Source of the DNA: a virus
Strand: one strand, 5' to 3'
DNA: 30,202 nucleotides
IMG/VR virus record: IMGVR_UViG_3300017710_000033
Span: 1-30,202 of that record
Part shown: one piece after another, positions 25,801-30,202 of the stretch
How the letters are laid out: every line of letters begins with the position of its first letter
Position numbering within the stretch: position 1 is the stretch's first letter
The notes under the pieces: model-generated
Seen by the model: only the letters and a program-made list of their open reading frames with translations
What the model was told of the DNA's origin: nothing
The model's database searches: none
Translations under genes and position numbers: made by a program

Positions 25801-28800
25801 CAATATGTCGGGAACAGAGCCTTTTGATGAAGCGACTGCGGGTGTTCTGCCAAGCCATGTGCATACAGTAAAACAGCACGTCGCCTACATACTGAATGGC
25901 CAGATGGACACACGACTTAAGAAAGCCCACCCTGTACTTGACGCATACGGAAACGTGTTCAACCTCGAATCACAAAGAGAAAGCATTGATGAAGTGTTCT
26001 ACCCAAGTCGCTATGACGACGAGGCTACGGGCGATGTGTCTGGCTTAAAAAGAACTACCGAAGCGTTCTGGAATAACTCTAGTCAAAATAGAAAAGACGC
26101 AATTAACGACTTTACAGGCAACGCCGATGTAAATAATCCGCCTACAATGTTTACACTTACTGTTGCTGATGTCGGTGGCAAGAGGCCTCACGTCTTAGGT
26201 GAGCGCGGTCTTGAACCACAGGTCACAACAGACAAGCGTTACGGTAATGGCACTAAAGTACGTGAATTAGTTAACGAGCAAGAGCAACAATACCACGAAA
26301 CTATGGTCGGTGCTTTGCGCGAAGCGGGCGCACCAGAAGGTGATATAAATAAGTATAACGATTTGCTCGAAATGCGGGAGGTAATGAAAGACTCGATTAT
26401 GCACCTCCAAGCAAAATCGTTTGATAGAGAAAGAAACTCGGAAGGTATTGGACATTTTGAACGTCAAATAGATAACGTCTATGACAACCTACTAGTCATC
26501 AATGAAGAGTTGGATGAAATACTTGATGGATTTAATGTAAGTCGCCAAGACAAGCACATCCCTGTTTACATGGCCGATGCGAGAGTTTTTGATTTCACTA
26601 TTGGCGCAGAGTACGGCGTGGATGACATCTCTTTTATTCGGGGTGTCATGGCCGCTATAGACCAACGCTCATCATTCGACACTGAGTCTCCTATAAATAT
26701 GATTAGCTCACGAGGCTACATTACAGGCGATGCACTGCATCAAGAGTTTGTAGACGTAATACAAGAGGTTGCTAGGGAAAATAGTGGACGACCAATTTCA
26801 TTAACCAGCGCGTCTGAAAGACTAAATAAAATCTTAAAAGACCAGGGCTATGATGGAATTAAGGGGCATGAAGACGGCGACCTTACCACAGACAATCCGT
26901 TTACCATGTTGTTTGAGGCCCAAGGTAAAATCAAACACGCTATGGCTGACGAATTTGATGACAACCGTCACATTACTGGATACCTCTATGACAAAGAAGA
27001 GGTGTCGAGAATAAACAGCCAGCTTATAAACACCATGGACGAGCAAGGTCAACTCGGTGAGTCTCAGACTGTCACAATAGAAGAGGGCTTAAGAAATGCT
27101 GGCGTCTCAGCAAATGCGGCCTCTGCTGTAGGTCAAATTGCTAGAGGAAAAGTACCTGCTGGACGTCAACAAAGCGCTCTTAGACGCGCTCTTAATATAG
27201 GGCTTGGTGAAAACTCCCACAACATGAGACGTTTTGGAATGAACTGGGTGGCTGATTGGATTTCTCCTGCACGTATGGAGGGGACAGGACACTATGAGCG
27301 TCTTGCGGGACGCACGTCTAACCACGTATCTCCAGTTTTTGAAGCTCTTGCTGGGTTGCCTGGAGGTGGCGGTATTAAGAATTGGGCGCGCAAGGCAAGT
27401 GACTTCAACATTGGCAAGGCCAGCCTACATCACGCTATGGGTGTAGACCAGCCTCGTGGTTATGAAAAAATTGTAAACGCAATTAGACGCGGACCAGGTT
27501 CTAACGCTGTAAAAAATCTTACGAACGCTGAAAATTTTGCGTATAAAAAAGTGCGCGCTATGTTCCAGAACATTCATTACGAACTCACGGAAGCGGGTGT
27601 AATGGTGGGTCGCGTCAAAGACTACTTCCCACAAGTTTGGAGCGTAGAAAAAATCTTACGTGACCCAGACAATTTTAAAGCGGCTTTGGCGAGATACTTT
27701 GTTTCCGAGTCAGAACGTCACGAAGATAGAGTCTTACCTTTTAATAGCGCTCTTGATAAGGCAGGTAGAGTTTACTCACGACTTGTGGAAGAGGACGGTG
27801 TGTACACGCCAGCCCATGGAACCCGCGACACTAACGATGACCACGTTGATTACCAGCGTTTAATACGTCTCGATGAATTTAAAGAACACCTCGATGATGT
27901 TGGTTCTTATCTTGAGAATGACTTAGAAGCTATTGTTAGTAAATACGCTGACAACGCTGTGCGTCGCGTAGATTTGGCAGAAAAATACGGTAATGAAACT
28001 CATGGCTTTTACGACTACATGAGCATAGTCACAGCCAACAGCATGCCAGACCAAATTGCAAAACTTTTATCTACAAAGAAAGTTTCGCGCAAAATTATTG
28101 TTAATAAGCTAAATGATAAAATTGACGAGAGTTTAGAAATTAGGCGCGAATCACCAATGCCGTTTGAGGGCGACGACATCGCCGCGCGAAAAGCGGCCGA
28201 GACCCTAATAAGACTTGCCCCTAAAGGCGAAGCCGCGATGCGTCAGTTTATGAGCAACTTTGAAACTGGCAGAGGTGAGCCAGCTTTTTCAAAACGTATG
28301 GACGCAATCATTGGCGCGATACTTGACCGCCAAAACATGTCTGGCCCAATAGACAGGGACATAGAAAAGTTTGCCATAGGAACTCTTGAGTCCCTACAGC
28401 GCAAGGGTAACGGTGGGTACGGTATATTTGGCACACACGGAACTAGGGCGTCTAAAGTAGTGCGCAACTTTAATGCTATTACACTACTTGGCTCAACAGT
28501 ATTCACGTCCCTTGGTGACGCGGTTCTACCACTCGTAAGGTCGGGTAGTTTTAAGGCGTATACAAAGGCCATGGCCAAATACATGGCCGACCCCCACTAC
28601 CGTAAAATGACACGCAACATTGGGGCCGCGCTTGAAAACCAAATACATGAGCGCATGACGGGTTTGTATGGCGCGGATTCATCTAAGAATACAGTGGCTT
28701 TCTTTAACGCTACGTTACTATCCCCATGGACTGGCTTTTGGCGTAGCACCTCATCTGCTGTTGGGCATGAATGGTTCAAGGCTGAGTATGCTATTGCTTT

Positions 28801-29749
28801 AGCAAATTTCAATCCCGCGGCCAACTTGAGGGAACAGAACAGAAAGTTCCAGAAGTCTTATCGTATTCTTCGTGCATACGGCTTAGACGAATTGCTTGCA
28901 ACCAATCAGCGGATTGATGACTTTGATAGCTTTATACCATCTCCTAGCGACAGCCCTCAAAGGGCTGACGCGAAAGCGCGGGTGCAGGAAGCGGTTATTA
29001 AGTTTTCTAACCAGACTATTTTTACGCCAAATGCAAACGACATACCCCTGTTTGCACAGTCTCCTATAGGGCAAATTGTATATCAGCTTAAATCATTCCC
29101 GATGATGATGGGTAGAACAGCTTATGACGTAGGACGTCTTGGGCTTGCCGCAGACCCCGTAACAGGTGGTGGACGTAGGTTCTCTCCAGCAATCATGCTT
29201 GCTTCTGTAGCGCCAATGATTGGTGGTGGAAGTGCAAACCTTGTAAAAGATTACGTCCAAGCTCGCGGGGAAGATAACACCAGGCAACCGCGTGAACGCT
29301 CATTCAACGAGTTAGCCGAGTCAGTTGGCTGGGACGGAAGAGTCCACGGCGATATATACGGAATTAGCGCAGACGCCTTCTGGGGTAACTACGTAGAGGG
29401 CATGATACAAATGGGTGGCTTAGGCTTGTTGGCAGACATCTTCTATCAAACCGCAGAGCAAGCAGACAATGGGACTTATGGTGCGCAACGCATAGTTTCA
29501 GTGTTCGGTGGGCCGACTGCTGGGTTAGCGTTCGATGCCGTTAAAGTGTATCAAGGTATAGCTGACCAAAACGATTCGAGACGTTACCCAGAAAGAGCCG
29601 CGGCACGAGTAGTAGCGAACCGCATACCTGTGCTTGGTGGATACCGAGACGTAAGGGAGGGAATTACAACCGCTATTGCTGGGCCACCAAGTAGAGGTGG
29701 CGGCGCAAGTAAATCAGACTTTATGAAGAACTGGATGAAAGGAAACTAA
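19844..29749 (+). CDS. Giant polyvalent virion protein with metallopeptidase and ART-like regions
   Basis: 3301 residues; GTG start with GGAG 7 nt upstream. The upstream frame is closed by a stop 33 nt before it and offers no ATG, so GTG is chosen. Order: ~130-250 Gly/Ala-rich hydrophobic segment; ~363-422 coiled coil; ~480-526 and ~578-608 Pro/Ala/Thr-rich linkers around a ~45-residue domain (528-573) resembling a peripheral subunit-binding domain; His1350-Glu-Leu-Gly-His1354 zincin motif with a candidate third ligand Glu1430 (SPQEWFA); ~2238-2375 an ADP-ribosyltransferase-like polyvalent region (IPVYMADA ... GYDGIKG ... KIKHA); YFPQVW near 2594; hydrophobic stretches near 2866-2900 and 3111-3135. 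Giant proteins like this are injected with phage DNA. No lytic transglycosylase and no RNA polymerase motifs were found, so it is not clearly like T7 gp16 or N4 vRNAP. Confidence 0.8.
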   Translation: MAQDDFPTRRVGFEQNLTGFDNPVNPNGVLSSSSGLDALQDPQFISELMEYYGKQGDVADPSNIEELLDQFYEDQTWKGMNAGSAVLDIMETRGQDERQVQLKGRMKQVFDSLPDAFDKGGRGFGGFAQNAAAAILDPVNIVGFGSGALAAKAAARAATNVTQKQMLGRAAKTGAIAEGVVGVGVGGVQDTLQQNRDLATGIQDEFDTTRAIGAAAAEGLLGVGLGGLFGLAGGAAAVQARAGAGASKTDKVASAVLAPARVAGRFLDKAVYGPFGKQFTLQAENARLNELGFTDAQIAQLVDEAQKKGQNAKAEIATILRNSIQADDYMVRTQEGNAEDIELPSQEEIDAIGEDVVEDSRFPGLQQELAESEADLAKRQVELQQDLNEARQKGDTENEAQIIKELTTVASMEGLATRISNYQDEIAADLVSPNAATIAAAQKRIGDLRTLIADYKNFTRNGDAVTAQAVKESEQVVVAGGPAPASQAPAPTPTATQAVETPAEAPVTEAAPVEAPSPVETSAELPQSMFSTSAVRGMAQNAGLTEADFEGVTPTTKSGKKYNVKDVKKIIASKAGQTPEPATSQPVTAPEAVTPEPVTPEPDVEAASVDSSPIEYIMMQDGEFLLPGYREKTSGRIIVRDPKDGAAISLPQESAGPITPLTTGTLRYRSNEQKTAIQNVLSQIGKTEEDIVEAVAQGRIPVSKDGTIKQIKRPNIIQVLTAFDDVGVDPVDLAYQKRAERVLTKIDKDLGGVFARIVQLRPDKAREIILKEDPEQGDRIFNELVDSLDDGGITNERNSIENVDGQPEFTVTEQKKVKQLTKNMIALGLPEETAELAATMKVVQMRGSEIQKSSGDLEGPLANPPIETTAGRTTFNKIQSFLKSGEFIGRAPSVPEGLDPDTKIIYGYDNAVVEANKLIEEEYEVRFERAAPTEENPNAVEEVVQTRTRRVPNTGVVRYVSTGGEYLADGQGSLLPRADGKKNIIKPEAATRGQSYWHDPITNKAWKNEANMRVARGEGPNQTHYASTDVPVDTDKDILDRAFERFELDGDMAALGEAVKNTGKNSLVPITSEVPDVPVLSTNGKRIALRNKETGNIRVIGQNQIDDGKGLEALLGKADIEDFDIGHTKGARNSKTATEEFEVWSPDGAKRAYLTAQQASQQVVDLTPLKFVQELDGLKELVEDMPMPSDRRVSISTTISRLAERAGEVDKLTFVSAINSIENDIGWPRLGQGDLKRSYAEIFTALHNFRKSIVPDDIRFPGETIGESQRQLKGILRTMSGKETAEITSVLRTLSEQADDLAPAFKEGDGNYYIDFSIDGDDKSRLSRLNHVALSKKENVSNPKIRTVLHELGHWAYHNVLTPEDKLEFWKTAQGYIDADTGLVDEPKLARSLYNLEENPIHSEMLNHPGGVVRVGDKKFSSNHHLSPQEWFATQFSNWAMNERLAPEFREESYWNKNPIMRDVSRYVKSIVDFFLHRKGVDPDLVPIFSKIIPDNLQAAALADGVMTPTSKAGKDVHRTMIDLTMYRDDLQEAIDSGNDEGIVFHAQMLANRLYGIAAPEYKRRGPVGEKGKPFMLFGQTHKLSQTLYGKIYDALGEDVSTLSVSEVENLGFSYDAVSRDMIADADRIRQIFYGQDEGSKFDVNELMGIIINDGRKAFNKLSDEPVKMKGGYPGIEFAPKSPLKGYAKYSKMLRDGTRKKKRIQEKRTKETRQNADAARLNKSPTVAQIDDGQAVSYRLATATQLSDELGKYGETDYGKMVARQMKENERTAPLSNEVEPQQIDDQYTLDAISKEIEETQGISTTNVSPGARPGINLAQEKLSHRDVDRTNIMRTVFYRMANIVGTARPNRRMHLAMMGVSDVNEVARRINTSDPQNQLPGSPPANYLNEQIETDGPEFKELRDKIRSLSTNLSPKSEKATGQKNAKLVVEDVIRAIVIMDPRQKLHQEIWRKTFGPKNQGGQGLEVTQANWDKALNDLVKKVSGNMSGTEPFDEATAGVLPSHVHTVKQHVAYILNGQMDTRLKKAHPVLDAYGNVFNLESQRESIDEVFYPSRYDDEATGDVSGLKRTTEAFWNNSSQNRKDAINDFTGNADVNNPPTMFTLTVADVGGKRPHVLGERGLEPQVTTDKRYGNGTKVRELVNEQEQQYHETMVGALREAGAPEGDINKYNDLLEMREVMKDSIMHLQAKSFDRERNSEGIGHFERQIDNVYDNLLVINEELDEILDGFNVSRQDKHIPVYMADARVFDFTIGAEYGVDDISFIRGVMAAIDQRSSFDTESPINMISSRGYITGDALHQEFVDVIQEVARENSGRPISLTSASERLNKILKDQGYDGIKGHEDGDLTTDNPFTMLFEAQGKIKHAMADEFDDNRHITGYLYDKEEVSRINSQLINTMDEQGQLGESQTVTIEEGLRNAGVSANAASAVGQIARGKVPAGRQQSALRRALNIGLGENSHNMRRFGMNWVADWISPARMEGTGHYERLAGRTSNHVSPVFEALAGLPGGGGIKNWARKASDFNIGKASLHHAMGVDQPRGYEKIVNAIRRGPGSNAVKNLTNAENFAYKKVRAMFQNIHYELTEAGVMVGRVKDYFPQVWSVEKILRDPDNFKAALARYFVSESERHEDRVLPFNSALDKAGRVYSRLVEEDGVYTPAHGTRDTNDDHVDYQRLIRLDEFKEHLDDVGSYLENDLEAIVSKYADNAVRRVDLAEKYGNETHGFYDYMSIVTANSMPDQIAKLLSTKKVSRKIIVNKLNDKIDESLEIRRESPMPFEGDDIAARKAAETLIRLAPKGEAAMRQFMSNFETGRGEPAFSKRMDAIIGAILDRQNMSGPIDRDIEKFAIGTLESLQRKGNGGYGIFGTHGTRASKVVRNFNAITLLGSTVFTSLGDAVLPLVRSGSFKAYTKAMAKYMADPHYRKMTRNIGAALENQIHERMTGLYGADSSKNTVAFFNATLLSPWTGFWRSTSSAVGHEWFKAEYAIALANFNPAANLREQNRKFQKSYRILRAYGLDELLATNQRIDDFDSFIPSPSDSPQRADAKARVQEAVIKFSNQTIFTPNANDIPLFAQSPIGQIVYQLKSFPMMMGRTAYDVGRLGLAADPVTGGGRRFSPAIMLASVAPMIGGGSANLVKDYVQARGEDNTRQPRERSFNELAESVGWDGRVHGDIYGISADAFWGNYVEGMIQMGGLGLLADIFYQTAEQADNGTYGAQRIVSVFGGPTAGLAFDAVKVYQGIADQNDSRRYPERAAARVVANRIPVLGGYRDVREGITTAIAGPPSRGGGASKSDFMKNWMKGN

Positions 29750-29993
29750 TTAGTTTTTCGATGTACCAATTTGCTTTCTTCAAGTCCTCCACCTTGTCTC
29801 TTTTAAGACCAGCGCGCCATAGATATTTGATGGCGTTTGCTTTGCAGTAACCTTCAAACTCTTCTGGCGTTAGTGCTGACTGAATAGCATCAATACACTC
29901 TACACTGCCATTGGTGTAATGAGAGGGATGGTTGACGTTGTCGTCACCCTCAACTTGCACTGGAAGCCCTCCGTTCCAATTCCATATCTGCAT
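29721..29993 (-). CDS. DUF3310 family protein
   Basis: 90 residues on the minus strand. It has the DUF3310 signature: VNHPSHYTNG at the N-terminal third, ECIDAI, YCKANAIKYLWRAGLK and KKANWYIEKL. The family is common in phages, often near nucleotide and replication genes, with no firmly proven function. The last 29 nt overlap the end of the giant gene tail to tail, and the first 44 nt overlap the next minus-strand frame. The start is the ATG at 29993; a poly-Ser tail ends the protein. Confidence 0.85.
   Translation of the reverse strand: MQIWNWNGGLPVQVEGDDNVNHPSHYTNGSVECIDAIQSALTPEEFEGYCKANAIKYLWRAGLKRDKVEDLKKANWYIEKLISFLSSSSS
29743..29756. terminator. 14-bp perfect palindrome at the convergent gene ends
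   Basis: AAACTAATTAGTTT is its own reverse complement and contains the giant gene's stop codon; a T-run follows on the plus strand. It lies where the two opposing transcripts meet. The 5-bp stem with an AATT loop is AT-rich and weak, so any terminator role (possibly in both directions) is uncertain. Confidence 0.3.
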
Positions 29994-30202
29994 TTATCTT
30001 GTCCTTGGTGGTTATATGCTCGTTCATTTGTTTTAACAGGTGTCTCTTTTTATCTATTGCTCTTTGTAAATCATCCTTGAGACGAAAGACTTCGTCGTCC
30101 TCTACGGCGCAATGTAGGCTGATAGTAATGAAGTGAACACGGTCATTGATGGACTCTATTTGCAGACTGTCCTCTCTAAGCACTTCATCTACCTCAATAA
30201 TC
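29950..30202 (-). CDS. Small coiled-coil protein, N-terminus cut by window edge
   Basis: The frame is open to the right edge of the window, so the N-terminus is missing; an internal GTG at 30183 need not be the start. 83 visible residues: an N-terminal beta-like part (SINDRVHFITISLHC) and an acidic/basic heptad helix (EVFRLKDDLQRAIDKKRHLLKQM) that may dimerise. No family recognised. It overlaps the DUF3310 gene by 44 nt and is read in the same direction, so the two are probably cotranscribed as part of a minus-strand (early or middle) gene block. Confidence 0.6.
   Translation of the reverse strand, partial: IIEVDEVLREDSLQIESINDRVHFITISLHCAVEDDEVFRLKDDLQRAIDKKRHLLKQMNEHITTKDKINADMELERRASSAS

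Noticed and set aside
19844-29749. N4-like virion RNA polymerase in the giant protein
   Set aside because: Size is suggestive, but I could not find the T7-type catalytic motifs (paired Asp motifs A and C or the R-K-Y motif B). SERLNKILKDQGYDG looks superficially like motif B but fits the ART-like region better.
29950-30183. GTG at 30183 as the true start of the last minus-strand gene
   Set aside because: The frame stays open to the window edge, so the start cannot be determined; it is reported as partial.

Overview
The window looks like the structural (late) half of a tailed phage with podovirus-type virion genes, probably from a marine or other aquatic environment and probably infecting an alphaproteobacterium. 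The tailed-phage call is firm. It rests on an SU10/DUF5309-type major capsid protein, a scaffold-like gene just before it, an adaptor-sized gene and a propeller-like tail protein after it, several fibre genes, and four consecutive large helical or giant proteins of the internal (ejected) virion type. The environment and host are inference, from the DUF6127-like putative holin, the marine-phage style of the accessory genes and the moderate GC. Terminase and portal are not seen here and should lie outside the window, most likely upstream of position 1. It could be an HMO-2011-like or other marine podovirus lineage, but the sequence alone does not settle that.

Layout. Positions 2-5919 (+) form a host-recognition and accessory module: the 3' part of a repeat-shafted tail fibre, a glutaredoxin-like small protein, a 612-residue collagen-like Gly-X-Y protein, three uncharacterised genes (one resembling a family I recall from marine phages) and a 2-oxoglutarate/Fe(II) oxygenase. 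Neighbouring ORFs overlap by 1 or 4 nt or are 1 nt apart, so they are probably translationally coupled. Positions 5957-8669 (+) carry a 37-residue membrane peptide, a DUF6127-like putative holin, three unknown proteins and the putative scaffold, ending at a strong intrinsic terminator. Positions 8716-10088 hold the major capsid gene as an apparently isolated transcription unit, with a 136-nt leader and terminators on both sides. Positions 10105-14374 (+) carry a small unknown protein, a putative head-tail adaptor, a putative beta-propeller tail protein, a second fibre-like protein and a GNAT acetyltransferase. Positions 14378-29749 (+) encode four probable ejection proteins, the last a 3301-residue giant. 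From 29721 to the right edge the strand switches and two minus-strand genes (DUF3310 and a small coiled-coil protein, cut by the edge) converge on the giant gene.

Most interesting points. (1) The collagen-like protein has near-strict Gly-X-Y periodicity with about ten Asn-Pro-Gly triplets, and a prolyl-4-hydroxylase-like oxygenase lies in the same gene run, which suggests a phage-encoded modification system for its own adhesin. (2) The collagen-like protein contains an internal duplication at a 777-nt offset in which 16 residues are identical although 11 of the 16 codons differ synonymously. (3) The giant virion protein looks polyvalent: a glycine/alanine-rich segment, a small domain between Pro/Ala-rich linkers resembling the peripheral subunit-binding domain of E2 enzymes, a zincin HELGH motif and an ART-like region. 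(4) One 10-mer recurs just downstream of stop codons in two intergenic gaps, and a related 7-mer in a third, possibly a phage regulatory element.
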